Source of the DNA: Halomonas sp. YLGW01
Lineage (GTDB): Bacteria; Pseudomonadota; Gammaproteobacteria; Pseudomonadales; Halomonadaceae
DNA length: 64,000 nt
Direction: 5' to 3'
NCBI RefSeq assembly: GCF_014840935.1
Contig: NZ_CP062005.1
Span: forward strand, 1,550,001-1,614,000
The notes below the pieces were generated by a model, which was not told the DNA's origin, searched no databases, and saw only the letters and a program-made list of their open reading frames with translations. Numbering within the stretch: position 1 is the first letter of the stretch; every line of letters begins with the position of its first letter. This document shows, in pieces, positions 44,020-52,647 of the stretch. The position numbers and the translations under genes are program-made.

Positions 44020-44415
44020 ATGAGCGAGCCCGAGACTGCCTTCGATAAGACCGTGGCCGAGGGTGACCTGCTAGTCATCCTGCGTCATGCGCCACACGGT
44101 TCCAGCTGGTTGCGTGAAGGCCTCGACACCGCCCTGGTCGCTGCCGCCTTCGGGCAACGGGTATCGCTGCTGTTTGCAGGCGACGGCGTGCTGGCACTGC
44201 TGACTGGCCAGCAGGCGGGGCCGCTGGGGCAGAAGGGCACCCATGGCGTGATCGACATGCTGGCCATGTATGATATCGAGACGCTGTTGGTCGATGAACG
44301 TGCCCTGAGCAGCCGAGGCCTAAGCGTGGAGGATCTGATGCTGCCGGTGTCATCGGTGGAGGGCGATTCCTTGGCGGCACTGCTCGACGGCCATCGACTG
44401 GTCTTGAATTTCTGA
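44020..44415 (+). CDS. tusC: Sulfur relay subunit TusC
   Basis: A 131-residue DsrF-like subunit. Visible motifs are LVILRHAPHGSSWLREGLDTALVAAAFGQRVSLLF, AGDGVLALL and the C-terminal VLNF. These fit TusC (YheM). The ATG at 44020 is used, with GAGG 7 bases upstream; the preceding GTG in frame is less well placed. It sits 13 bases after tusD and has no active-site Cys, as expected for the structural subunit of the complex. Confidence 0.9.
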   Translation: MSEPETAFDKTVAEGDLLVILRHAPHGSSWLREGLDTALVAAAFGQRVSLLFAGDGVLALLTGQQAGPLGQKGTHGVIDMLAMYDIETLLVDERALSSRGLSVEDLMLPVSSVEGDSLAALLDGHRLVLNF

Positions 44416-44470
44416 GGCTCTCGCCAGTTCTACAGGGTGATATCTTCCGGCTACAAGGAGAGCCTTACGC

Positions 44471-44761
44471 ATGATTCTTCATCTTCTCAACCGCTCGCCC
44501 GCCACCAGCCGGGTCGTCGAGGACACCCTGGCGGCGATGGGGCCCGATGATCGGCTGCTGCTCATCGAGGACGGGGTGATGGGGGGGCTGCCCGTTCACG
44601 CGAAGGTCTTCACGGCCCTCGCTGGACGGGTCTTTGCCCTGCGGGAGGACCTGGACGCTCGCGGCCTGCTTGAGCGTTGCGGGGCGCACGTGAATATCGT
44701 GGATGTTGAGGGCTTCGTGACCCTGACCGAGGAAACCTACAAGACAGTGAGCTGGTACTGA
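44471..44761 (+). CDS. tusB: Sulfur relay subunit TusB
   Basis: A 96-residue DsrH-like protein starting MILHLLNRSPATSRVVEDTLAAMG. LLLIEDGVMGGL and FALREDLDARGLLERCG follow, with the C-terminal VSWY common in TusB. It forms the TusBCD hexamer with TusC and TusD. AAGGAG lies before the ATG. The stop overlaps the tusE start by one base. Confidence 0.92.
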   Translation: MILHLLNRSPATSRVVEDTLAAMGPDDRLLLIEDGVMGGLPVHAKVFTALAGRVFALREDLDARGLLERCGAHVNIVDVEGFVTLTEETYKTVSWY

Positions 44762-45114
44762 TGGCCTCTACCGAAATATACCGTTATCTCTCTGTGCAAG
44801 AGAAGCATGTCGGCCTGGACCCGGAGGGGTTTCTGGTCAACATGGCGGACTGGTCACCGGCGGTGGCCGAGGCGCTGGCAGCGGAAGAATCGCGCACGCT
44901 CACCGCGGAGCACTGGGAGGTCATCGAGGTGTTGCGGGACTTCTATGCCCGTTACGAGATGGCGCCGGCCATGCGTCCGCTGGTCAAGGCCGTCGGGCTG
45001 GCGCTGGGTGCCGAGAAGGGCAAGTCTCTGCACCTGATGCGCCTCTTCCCGGATAGCCCGGCCAAGGTCGGAGCAAGGCTTGCCGGGCTGCCCAAGCCCG
45101 CGAACTGCCTGTGA
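44761..45114 (+). CDS. tusE: Sulfurtransferase TusE
   Basis: A 117-residue DsrC-family protein: GFLVNMADWSPAVAEALAAEE, TAEHWEVIEVLRDFYARYEMAPAMRPLVKAV and the C-terminal PKPANCL. The penultimate Cys is the sulfur-carrying residue that passes persulfide to MnmA for 2-thiouridine. Overlaps tusB (TGATG). In enterics tusE lies elsewhere (yccK); here the relay is one unit. Confidence 0.94.
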   Translation: MASTEIYRYLSVQEKHVGLDPEGFLVNMADWSPAVAEALAAEESRTLTAEHWEVIEVLRDFYARYEMAPAMRPLVKAVGLALGAEKGKSLHLMRLFPDSPAKVGARLAGLPKPANCL

Positions 45115-45177
45115 GCCCTCCCTTGCCATGCTCGTGGCGATCAGGCCTGAGAGCGCCCGCATGAAGGAGCCGGGGTC

Positions 45178-45756
45178 ATGAATTTTCTCGCCCATGCCTG
45201 GCTGGCTCATCACGGTAGTGATGATTTCCTGTACGGAAACCTGATTGCCGATGGTGTCAAGGGCAGTGATCTGAGCGCCTGGCCGTTATCGGTGGCGGCA
45301 GGCATCCGCCATCATCGCCGCGTCGATGCCTTGGTCGATCATCATCCGCGCACGTTGGCCGCAAGGGGCAGGGCGCCCGAGGGCCTTGGCCGCTATGCGC
45401 CGATTGCCCTAGATCTTGTCTGGGATCACTTCCTGTCCCGCCTGCTGGCCGATGACACTGCCCAGCAGGCGTTGATCGTTCGCTGCTACCGATTGCTCGA
45501 TGCACAGCCGGCACCGGCGCGCCTGGCCGCAATGGTGCCGGTGCTCGTCGAGCAGGACTGGCTGAATCGCTACGCGGACTTCGGTTTTACCTGCCGAGCC
45601 ATCGCCGGCATTGGTCAACGCCTCAGCGGCCCCAATCGCCTGGCCGAACTGTTGCCCTGGCTTGATGCCGACTACTCATCGCTGGAGGCCGACTTCCGCC
45701 TGCTCTGGCCCGACATGGAGCAGTCGCTGGGCGCGCCCGGCGTCAGGCTTCCGTGA
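45178..45756 (+). CDS. acpH: Acyl-carrier-protein phosphodiesterase AcpH
   Basis: A 192-residue HD-like metal-dependent hydrolase that removes 4'-phosphopantetheine from acyl carrier protein. It begins MNFLAHAWLAH and has GNLIADGVKGSDLSAWPLSV, AAGIRHHRRVDALVDHHP and WDHFLSRLLAD, as in AcpH. The metal-ligand His and Asp residues of the HRRVD and DHH clusters are seen. It runs into the convergent moeA gene with a 14-base overlap. Confidence 0.9.
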   Translation: MNFLAHAWLAHHGSDDFLYGNLIADGVKGSDLSAWPLSVAAGIRHHRRVDALVDHHPRTLAARGRAPEGLGRYAPIALDLVWDHFLSRLLADDTAQQALIVRCYRLLDAQPAPARLAAMVPVLVEQDWLNRYADFGFTCRAIAGIGQRLSGPNRLAELLPWLDADYSSLEADFRLLWPDMEQSLGAPGVRLP

Positions 45757-46960
45757 GCCATAGGCAATCGATGGCATCACCGGGGGCGATGCTGGTATTA
45801 GCCGGCACCACGGCCAGGGCGTTGGCCGTCACGCAGGAGGACAGCACCCCCGAATTCTGGTCGGCAAAGGCGCTGGCCACCGGTCCTTCCGGAAGAAAAC
45901 GCAGCTCGACGCGCATATAGTGCCGACGTTCCCTGGTATGGGTGGTGAAGTCGGCACGGGCGCGCAGCCGAGGCAGTTCAGCAAGGGCAGGGCTGCCCAG
46001 CAGCGCGCCAAGCAGCGGACGCAGGTAGATCCAGGCCCCCACATAGCTTGATACAGGATTGCCGGGCAGGCCGACTAGCCGGGCCTCGCCATTGGTGGTC
46101 GGCAGGCGTCCCAGTGCCAGCGGCTTGCCCGGTCGCATGGCCAGTCGCCACAGGTCGAGCTGCCCCAGCTGTTCCAGAGCCGCTTTGACGTGATCCTCTT
46201 CGCCGACGCTGACACCACCGGTGGTGATAACCACGTCGGCCTGTGCGGCGGCCTCGCCAAGCAAGTGACAGGTGGTGGCGAAATCATCGGCGACGCGCCG
46301 GGCCATCACCACTTCGCCGCCGAAGCGCTCGATCAGGCGTCTCAGCATGGGGCGGTTGGAGTTATAGATCTGCCCGGGGCCCAAAGGCTCGCCGGGATCG
46401 ACGATCTCGTCGCCGGTCGACAGCAGGGCAATCCGCGGTCGACGACGCACGGTGACCTCGGTGATGCCCTGACCCGCCAGCTGGCCCAGGGCCGCGGCCT
46501 CGAGCCGTGTACCGGTGGCCAACAGGCGAGTACCGACGCTGACGTCTCGCCCACGTCGGCGGACGTTATCACCGGCCGGGATATCGGCGGGTATCCATGC
46601 CTGGTTGCCGTCGCGCTCGACACGCTCCTGCATGACCACACAATCGGCGCCAGGCGGCAGTTCGCTGCCGGTGAACAGGCGTACGCAAGTGCCGGGCGCG
46701 AGTGGTTTGGCCGGCGCGCCAGCGGGAATCCGCTGGCTGACCGGTAGCCATTGGCCGGCGTCTTCGGCCCGCAGGGCATAGCCGTCCATTGCACTGTTAT
46801 CGAAGGTCGGCACGTCCAGACGCGCCGCGACGTCCTCGGCCAGCACCCGTCCGGCTGCGGCCTCGCAGGTGATCGATTCGCTCGCGACTGGCCTGACGCC
46901 TTCGAGCAATGCCGCCAGGGCATCTTCGACGCTCTGTAGCTCGCTCGACGGGTCAGCCAT
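45743..46960 (-). CDS. moeA: Molybdopterin molybdenumtransferase MoeA
   Basis: A 405-residue enzyme that inserts molybdate into adenylylated molybdopterin to give the molybdenum cofactor. Motifs are DVPTFDNSAMDGYALRAED, GADCVVMQE, VRRRGRDVSVG, LLSTGDEIV, GQIYNSNRPML, VVITTGGVSVGEEDHVK and LVGLPGNPVSSYVG. Length is typical. The ATG (46960) lies inside a copy of the moaB 3' end. MoeA is required for the formate dehydrogenase encoded upstream, which explains its position. Confidence 0.95.
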   Translation of the reverse strand: MADPSSELQSVEDALAALLEGVRPVASESITCEAAAGRVLAEDVAARLDVPTFDNSAMDGYALRAEDAGQWLPVSQRIPAGAPAKPLAPGTCVRLFTGSELPPGADCVVMQERVERDGNQAWIPADIPAGDNVRRRGRDVSVGTRLLATGTRLEAAALGQLAGQGITEVTVRRRPRIALLSTGDEIVDPGEPLGPGQIYNSNRPMLRRLIERFGGEVVMARRVADDFATTCHLLGEAAAQADVVITTGGVSVGEEDHVKAALEQLGQLDLWRLAMRPGKPLALGRLPTTNGEARLVGLPGNPVSSYVGAWIYLRPLLGALLGSPALAELPRLRARADFTTHTRERRHYMRVELRFLPEGPVASAFADQNSGVLSSCVTANALAVVPANTSIAPGDAIDCLWLTEA

Positions 46961-47067
46961 GGGTGCCGCGCTCCGGAATCACGAGGCTGGCCTGGGGTGA
47001 TAGAACGGTGCAGGGCTCGGGCAGGGCGTGCGTTTTATCCATGGGTGCCACGCTCCGGGATCACGAG
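46957..47067. repeat. Duplicated moaB 3' end at the moaB/moeA junction
   Basis: A 29-base segment at 47039-47067 (the end of moaB) recurs at 46957-46985 with two differences, offset 82 bases. The downstream copy still encodes SLVIPERGTHG and a stop, and contains the moeA start codon. It looks like a duplication that separated two genes once overlapping. Confidence 0.8.
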
Positions 47068-47565
47068 ATTCGCATAATTGCAGGGCTTGTGACCGCCATC
47101 CAGCTGCTCGCTGAGAATGCCATCCCAGGCGGTGCGACAGGCGCCGGTGGAGCCGGGCAGGCAGAACACCACGGTGGCGTTGGCGAGCCCGCCGAGGCAG
47201 CGGCTCTGGATGGTCGAGCTGCCGATTTCCTGCCACGACAGGTGGCGGAAGAGTTCGCCGAAGCCTTCGATGCGCTTATCGAGTAACACCTCGACCGCTT
47301 CCGGTGTGGAGTCACGGCCGGTAAAGCCGGTCCCACCGGTGGTCAGTATCACCTGGACATCGGGCGCGGCGATCCAGGTGGCGACCTGGGCGCGGATCAC
47401 GTAGACATCGTCGGGCAGAATGCGCTTCTCGGCCAGCACGTGGCCGGCCGCCGTTAGTCGCTCGACCAGGGCTTGACCACTGCGGTCGGTATCTTCGCTG
47501 CGAGTATCGGAAACGGTGAGTACCGCGATACGCAGGGGCTCGAAGCCGGGACGCGTCTCGCTCAT
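47035..47565 (-). CDS. moaB: Molybdenum cofactor biosynthesis protein B
   Basis: A 176-residue MoaB/Mog-family protein that adenylylates molybdopterin or acts in the insertion step. Motifs are IAVLTVSDTRSEDTDRSG, VQVILTTGGTGFTGRD, EGFGELFRHLSWQEIGSSTIQSR and VVFCLPGSTGACRTAWDGI. The end carries a conserved C-terminal stretch NLVIPERGTHG. It overlaps the DUF1244 gene by four bases (ATGA) and is followed by moeA. Confidence 0.94.
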   Translation of the reverse strand: MSETRPGFEPLRIAVLTVSDTRSEDTDRSGQALVERLTAAGHVLAEKRILPDDVYVIRAQVATWIAAPDVQVILTTGGTGFTGRDSTPEAVEVLLDKRIEGFGELFRHLSWQEIGSSTIQSRCLGGLANATVVFCLPGSTGACRTAWDGILSEQLDGGHKPCNYANLVIPERGTHG

Positions 47566-47879
47566 GCCTTATCCTTCTTGCCCTGGTTGCGGGCCTCCAG
47601 GGCTGCCAGCTGCTCGGGGGTGGCCGGTGTCTGATGGTGCTTCTTCCACTCGCTGTAAGGCATGCCGTAGACATACTCACGAGCTGCTTCGTAATCGAGC
47701 TCGGCGCCTCGCTCATCGGCGGCGGTCGCCAGCCATTTCGACAGGCAGTTGCGACAGAAGTCGGCAAGAATCATCAGGTCGATGTTCTGCACGTCCTTGT
47801 TGTCATCAAGATGCTTGAGCAGGCGGCGAAAGGCGGCCGCTTCGAGGTCGGTGCGGGTCGCGTCGTCGAGATGCTGCAT
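47562..47879 (-). CDS. DUF1244 family protein
   Basis: A 105-residue protein with the DUF1244 signature: DVQNIDLMILADFCRNCLSKWL (CxxC pair), ERGAELDYEAAREYVYGMPYSEWKKHHQ. The CxxC and histidines suggest a small metal-binding domain. Function unknown to me. AGGAG precedes the ATG. It is coupled to moaB, so it may be transcribed with the cofactor genes, though a terminator at 47955 separates it from the formate dehydrogenase operon. Confidence 0.88.
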   Translation of the reverse strand: MQHLDDATRTDLEAAAFRRLLKHLDDNKDVQNIDLMILADFCRNCLSKWLATAADERGAELDYEAAREYVYGMPYSEWKKHHQTPATPEQLAALEARNQGKKDKA

Positions 47880-47946
47880 GGTCGTGGCTCCTGCTGGTGG
47901 GGCCCCAGAGGAAGAGAGAGGGCCGCTGGTTCAGATATTCATCAAG

Positions 47947-47980
47947 CATAACAAAAGACACCGCCGGTGGGCGGTGTCTT
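47947..47980 (-). terminator. Intrinsic terminator of the formate dehydrogenase operon
   Basis: AAGACACCGCC pairs perfectly with GGCGGTGTCTT around a 4-base loop (47955-47980). On the minus strand it runs into TTTTGTT. It lies 25 bases after the fdh gamma-subunit stop and before the DUF1244-moaB-moeA run. Confidence 0.88.
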
Positions 47981-48004
47981 GGCGGTTGACGAGTTCGGGT
48001 GAGT

Positions 48005-49057
48005 CTAGCCGGGGGTGCCGGGCGGCTGGCTGGCCTGATGGGGCTCGTCAGTTGATGCCGAAGGCTCCGGGGTGACGGCCTGATCCTTGACCTCCTCATA
48101 CCACAGGCTGTGGTGTTCCTTGGCCCAGGTCTCATCGACGTAGCCGGTAGCCATGCCCTCCAGGGCGCCTTCGGTACCAATAGTGCCGATGTAGATATGG
48201 CCAAGGGCCACGGCGGTCAGTGCCAGGGCACCCAGTGAGTGGATGACGTTGGCCCACTGCATGGTATCTCGGCCTTGGCCATAGTTCGGGAAGTCCATCA
48301 CCAGGCCGCTGGCGATCACCAGTAGGCCGGCGGTGGCCAGCAACCAGTACCAGGCCTTCTCGCCGCCGTTGGCGAAGTGGGCATCGACGTGCTCCTTGCC
48401 GACCAGCCCGCCGCCCTTCTTGAACCACTCCCAGTCCCGCTTGTTCGGTATGTTCAGCTTCAGGAACTTGGCCAGAATGACGATCAGCAGGATGCCGAAC
48501 AGCGGTCCCAGGTAGTTATGCAGTACCTTGGTGCCCGACATCATGGCCGCCCAGACACCGTCGCCGAAAAGAGGGCGGAACACGAACTTGCCATAGAGCA
48601 GGTTGAGCCCAGTCAGCGCCAGGACGATGAACAGGCTCGCCACCGACCAGTGCAAGGCACGCGACAGTGTGGACCAGCGCAGCAACTTGCGCCCGGTGCG
48701 TGGCTCCTCAAGGTCTTTGCGGCCAACGATGAGGTAGAACACCAGGATCAGCGCTGCCATGCCGCCGACGGCGATCAGCCCGAAGGGCGAGACCCAACGG
48801 CTGCGGATCTGCCGCCAGGTCTCACCGCTCGGGTTGACCAGGTTGTAGGTGGACTCGAAACGGGTGTCGATGAAGTTCTCGCCGCTCTTCACCTGCCGCC
48901 AGATCTCGGCGTCGATCGGCGGCACAGCGGTGGCCAGTTCGCCCTTGGGGTCGGCGCCCTGCGCCAGCGCCTGACCGGCGAGAAGCAGGCTCGTCAGCAG
49001 CAACAGGAGCAGGGTCAGCCGTCGGCCAAGGGCCAGGCATGCGTTGTGGGTGTGCAT
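48005..49057 (-). CDS. Formate dehydrogenase cytochrome b subunit (gamma)
   Basis: A 350-residue membrane subunit. A signal-like hydrophobic start leads to a periplasmic stretch (ETWRQIRSRWVSPFGLIAVGG) and about four helices of the diheme cytochrome b556 family. LSRALHWSVASLFIVLALTGLNLLYG, HNYLGPLFGILLIVILAKF and HIYIGTIGTEGALEGMATGYVDETWAKEHHSLWYEE contain the likely heme-ligand His residues. It passes electrons from the Fe-S subunit to quinone. AAGGAGG lies before the ATG and it is 9 bases after the Fe-S gene. The Ala/Pro-rich tail is non-conserved. Confidence 0.9.
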   Translation of the reverse strand: MHTHNACLALGRRLTLLLLLLTSLLLAGQALAQGADPKGELATAVPPIDAEIWRQVKSGENFIDTRFESTYNLVNPSGETWRQIRSRWVSPFGLIAVGGMAALILVFYLIVGRKDLEEPRTGRKLLRWSTLSRALHWSVASLFIVLALTGLNLLYGKFVFRPLFGDGVWAAMMSGTKVLHNYLGPLFGILLIVILAKFLKLNIPNKRDWEWFKKGGGLVGKEHVDAHFANGGEKAWYWLLATAGLLVIASGLVMDFPNYGQGRDTMQWANVIHSLGALALTAVALGHIYIGTIGTEGALEGMATGYVDETWAKEHHSLWYEEVKDQAVTPEPSASTDEPHQASQPPGTPG

Positions 49058-49066
49058 AGGGCCTCC

Positions 49067-49693
49067 TTACTCCTGACGGGTCGCGTCGTAGGCGAGGTTA
49101 TCCATCGAGGTCTGCGGGCCCGCTCGCTGGACCGATGACCAGGCGGCATCCTTGTGACCGCGCTGGACTACGCGCTGACGGAAGATGTCGGCCACGGTCT
49201 GAGCGTCACCTGCAATCAGCGCCTTGGTGGAGCACATCTCGGCGCACAGCGGCAGCTTGCCTTCATCGATGCGGTTGGCACCGTACTTCGCATATTCCTC
49301 CTCCTTGCTCTCGGCCGGTCCGCCGGCACAGTAGGTGCACTTGTCCATCTTGCCGCGCTCGCCAAAAGCCTCGGTGCCAGGAAACTGCGGTGCACCGAAG
49401 GGGCAGGCATAGAGGCAATAGCCGCAGCCGATGCACAGATCCTTGTCATGCAGCACGATGCCATCGTCGCGCTGGAAGAGGGTCTCGGTCGGGCACACCG
49501 CGATGCAGGGGGCATCATCGCAGTGCATGCAAGCCACCGAGATCGATACCTCGGTGGGCTCGCCGTCGTTCAGTGTCACCACGCGCCGGCGCTGGATGCC
49601 CCACTCCACTTCGTTGGCGTTCTTGCAGGCGGTCACGCAGCCGTTGCACTCGATGCAGCGCTCCGCGTCACACATGAATTTCATCGTCGCCAT
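49067..49693 (-). CDS. Formate dehydrogenase Fe-S subunit (beta)
   Basis: A 208-residue polyferredoxin subunit with four Cys clusters: CIECNGCVTACK, CMHCDDAPCIAVCP, CIGCGYCLYACP and CTYCAGGP with CAEMC. These would hold four [4Fe-4S] centres, as in FdhB/FdnH. It accepts electrons from the catalytic subunit and passes them to cytochrome b. Unlike FdnH, no C-terminal membrane helix is seen. The ATG at 49693 is selected because GAGGAG lies 7 bases upstream. The polypeptide ends with a charged tail. Confidence 0.92.
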   Translation of the reverse strand: MATMKFMCDAERCIECNGCVTACKNANEVEWGIQRRRVVTLNDGEPTEVSISVACMHCDDAPCIAVCPTETLFQRDDGIVLHDKDLCIGCGYCLYACPFGAPQFPGTEAFGERGKMDKCTYCAGGPAESKEEEYAKYGANRIDEGKLPLCAEMCSTKALIAGDAQTVADIFRQRVVQRGHKDAAWSSVQRAGPQTSMDNLAYDATRQE

Positions 49694-49753
49694 GGTCGTC
49701 TCCTCACCCCCGGGACCGGTCATGCCCGGGGGGATTGCTTAGGGGGTCGGGGC

Positions 49754-52612
49754 TCAGCTGGCCCGCTCGATCCGGCACAGGGTGCATTTGGTTTCCTGCA
49801 TCTGTGTCACGGTGTCGTAGCCATAGGTGGTTGCGGTGTTGGCGGCCTCGCCCAGCACATAGGGCGCCGAGCCTTCCGGATAGCGGTCATGCAGGCTCTC
49901 GCCCTGGAACATGCCGCCAAAGTGGAAGGGCATGAAGACCACCTCCCGGGCGACGCGCGGGGTGACCATGGCCTTGACCCTGACGCGTCCTCCTTCGGCG
50001 CCTTCGACCCACACCATCTCGCCGTCCTTGATCGACAGGTCATTGGCCAGCGCCGGGTTGATCTCGACGAACATTTCCTGCTGCAGCTCGGCCAGCCAGG
50101 ACATGGAGCGGGTCTCCTCGCCGCCCCCTTCGTATTCCACCAGGCGTCCCGAGGTGAGGATGATCGGGTAGCGGTCGGTGACATCCTTCTGCTGGATGCT
50201 CTTGTAGAGGGTCGGCAGGCGGTAGTGGGAGGCGACGTCATCCCAGGTCGGATAGTCGGCGACCAGGTCGCGACGGCTGGTATAGAGGGGTTCGCGATGC
50301 TTGGGGATGGGGTCCGGGAAGGTCCAGACGTTGCAGCGGGCCTTGGCGTTGCCGAATGGCGCGCATTCGTGGGCGATGGCGACGCGCTGGATGCCGCCGG
50401 ACAGGTCGGTCTTCCAATTGTTGCCCTCGGCGGCTTGCTGTTCGGCGGGCGTCAGGTCATCCCACCATCCCAGGTCCTTGAGCATATCGGCGGTGAACTC
50501 CGGGTAGCCGTCATCGAGCTCGGAACCCTGACTGAAGGAGTTGTCGGCCAGCAGCGAGATCCCGTCGCGCTCGATGCCGAAGCGGGCGCGGAACGTAAGC
50601 CCGCCCTTTGAGACCGGCTTGGAGGTGTCGTAGAGGATCGGCGTACCGGGGTGGCGCATCTCGGCGGTTCCCCAACAGGGCCAGGGCAGGCCGTAATAGT
50701 CGCCGTCAGCGGGGCCGCCCTCGGCCTTCAGGTCGCTGAAACTGAAGGTGTGCCAGTTCTGCTGGTGCTGCTTGAGGCGTTCCGGGCTTTGGCCGGTGTA
50801 ACCCACCGTCCACATGCCGCGGTTGAACTCGCGCGTGATGTCTTCGATCAGCGGTTCGGTGCCGTTGACGGTGATGTTCTTGAACAGTTCATCGGCAAAG
50901 CCCAGCTTGCGGGCCAGTAGGTACATGATCTCGTGGTCGGGCTTGGACTCGAAAGCGGGCTCAATGACCTTGTCCCGCCACTGGATGGAGCGGTTGGTGG
51001 CGGTCACGCTGCCGTAGGTCTCGAACTGCGTGCAGGCCGGCAGCAGGTAGACGCCGTCGCTGCGCCCGTGCATGACCGCCGCGACGGTCGGGTAGGGATC
51101 GACGATGACCATCATCTCGAGCTGCTGCATGGCCTTCTGCATTTCCGGCCCGCGAGTCTGCGAGTTGACCGCATGGCCCCAGTAGAACATCGCCTTCAGC
51201 TTGGAGCGTTGGGAGATCTGGTCCTCCTGCTCAAGCACCCCATCGATCCAGCGCGACACGGTGATGCCACTGGAGTACATCGGCTTGCCATCGGTGTAGT
51301 CGGATTGGTCGAAGCGACTCTTCAGCCACTCGTAGTCCAGATCCCATACCCCTGCCCAGTGCTTCCAGGCACCTTCGGCGAGGCCGTAGTAGCCGGGCAG
51401 GGAGTGCGACATCAGGCCCAGGTCGGTGGCGCCCTGAACGTTGTCGTGGCCTCGGAAGATATTGGCCCCGCCGCCGGACTTGCCGATGTTGCCGAGCGCC
51501 AGTTCGAGGATGCAGTAGGCGCGTGTGTTGTTGTTGCCGGTGGTGTGCTGGGTACCGCCCATGCACCAGACGACGCAGCCGGGACGGTTGTCGGCCAGCG
51601 TCTTGGCGGTGTCGTACATCACTGCCTCGGGAATGCCGGTGATGTTCTCCACCACGTCAGGCGAGTAGGACGCGACTTCGGCGCGCACCTCCTCCATGGC
51701 GTAGACCCGCTGCTCAATGTACTCGCTATCTTCCCAGCCGTTCTCGAAGATGTGCCACAGAAGGCCCCAGATGAAGGCAACGTCCGAGCCGGGGCGCAGG
51801 CGCACATACTTGTTTGCCTTGGCGGCGGTGCGGGTGAAACGAGGATCGACGACGATGATCTGCGCCTGGCTGCGTTCCTTGGCCAGCAGGATGTGCTGCA
51901 TCGCGACCGGGTGGGCTTCGCTGGGGTTCGAGCCAATGAAGATGATCGACTTGCTGTTCTGAAGGTCATTGAGCGAGTTGGTCATCGCACCGTAACCCCA
52001 GGTGTTGGCCACCCCCGCGACGGTGGTCGAATGGCAGATGCGGGCCTGATGGTCGGTGTTGTTGGTGCCTGCCAGGGCCGCGAACTTGCGCATCAGGTAG
52101 GACTGTTCGTTGTTGAACTTGGCCGAGCCCAGCCAGTAGATACTGTCGGGGCTGTAGGTCTCGCTGAGCTCGAGCACCTTGTTGCCGATCTCTTCGATGG
52201 CGTCTTCCCAGGAGAGCCGCTGCCACTCACCGCCGACCAGCTTCATCGGGTACTTGAGACGCCGGCTGGAGTGGCCGTGCTCGCGCAGGGAGGCACCCTT
52301 GGCGCAGTGGGCGCCGCGGTTGATCGGATGGTCGAAGGCCGGTTCCTGGTGGGTCCAGATGCCTTCCTGAACCTCGGCATAGACGCCGCAGCCTACCGAG
52401 CAATGCGAGCAGATGGTCCGCTTGGTTTCCACCGGCGAATCGAGGACTGGTGTCTTGTCGGCGGCATCCGCCGATCGCACCATCGAGTGGCCCATGAAAC
52501 CGGCGCTGGCGATGCCCCCCGTGGCGAGGGCGCCACGCTGCATGAATTGTCGGCGGGAAATGCCCAGGCCGTTACTCGCCTTGGCGGTGTCGGAAGTACG
52601 CGTCAATCGCAT
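49754..52612 (-). CDS. Formate dehydrogenase catalytic subunit (molybdopterin, Tat-exported)
   Basis: A 952-residue molybdo-bis(MGD) enzyme oxidising formate to CO2 in the periplasm. The Tat signal SRRQFMQRGALA lies at residues 19-30. An N-terminal [4Fe-4S] site uses Cys68, Cys71, Cys75 and Cys103 (CSHCSVGC ... HCAKGAS). The metal-ligating residue is Cys193 in RICHSTTVAG, in place of selenocysteine. His194 follows, as in the family. Later regions are CMGGTQHTTGNNNTRAYCILELALGNIGKSGGGANIFRGHDNVQGATD and the dinucleotide-binding C-terminus. GAGG precedes the start by 8 bases. It is exported with the Fe-S subunit; the chaperone is TorD-like (52928). Confidence 0.94.
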   Translation of the reverse strand: MRLTRTSDTAKASNGLGISRRQFMQRGALATGGIASAGFMGHSMVRSADAADKTPVLDSPVETKRTICSHCSVGCGVYAEVQEGIWTHQEPAFDHPINRGAHCAKGASLREHGHSSRRLKYPMKLVGGEWQRLSWEDAIEEIGNKVLELSETYSPDSIYWLGSAKFNNEQSYLMRKFAALAGTNNTDHQARICHSTTVAGVANTWGYGAMTNSLNDLQNSKSIIFIGSNPSEAHPVAMQHILLAKERSQAQIIVVDPRFTRTAAKANKYVRLRPGSDVAFIWGLLWHIFENGWEDSEYIEQRVYAMEEVRAEVASYSPDVVENITGIPEAVMYDTAKTLADNRPGCVVWCMGGTQHTTGNNNTRAYCILELALGNIGKSGGGANIFRGHDNVQGATDLGLMSHSLPGYYGLAEGAWKHWAGVWDLDYEWLKSRFDQSDYTDGKPMYSSGITVSRWIDGVLEQEDQISQRSKLKAMFYWGHAVNSQTRGPEMQKAMQQLEMMVIVDPYPTVAAVMHGRSDGVYLLPACTQFETYGSVTATNRSIQWRDKVIEPAFESKPDHEIMYLLARKLGFADELFKNITVNGTEPLIEDITREFNRGMWTVGYTGQSPERLKQHQQNWHTFSFSDLKAEGGPADGDYYGLPWPCWGTAEMRHPGTPILYDTSKPVSKGGLTFRARFGIERDGISLLADNSFSQGSELDDGYPEFTADMLKDLGWWDDLTPAEQQAAEGNNWKTDLSGGIQRVAIAHECAPFGNAKARCNVWTFPDPIPKHREPLYTSRRDLVADYPTWDDVASHYRLPTLYKSIQQKDVTDRYPIILTSGRLVEYEGGGEETRSMSWLAELQQEMFVEINPALANDLSIKDGEMVWVEGAEGGRVRVKAMVTPRVAREVVFMPFHFGGMFQGESLHDRYPEGSAPYVLGEAANTATTYGYDTVTQMQETKCTLCRIERAS

Positions 52613-52647
52613 GGTGTCGATCCTCTTGGCCGAAAGGGCGATCCGGG

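Noticed and set aside
49154-50611. A 485-residue plus-strand frame opposite the Fe-S and catalytic subunits
   Set aside because: It spans two well-supported genes on the other strand and has no recognisable domain.
52030-52040. Selenocysteine at the formate dehydrogenase active site
   Set aside because: The codon is a normal Cys codon; no TGA is present in frame.
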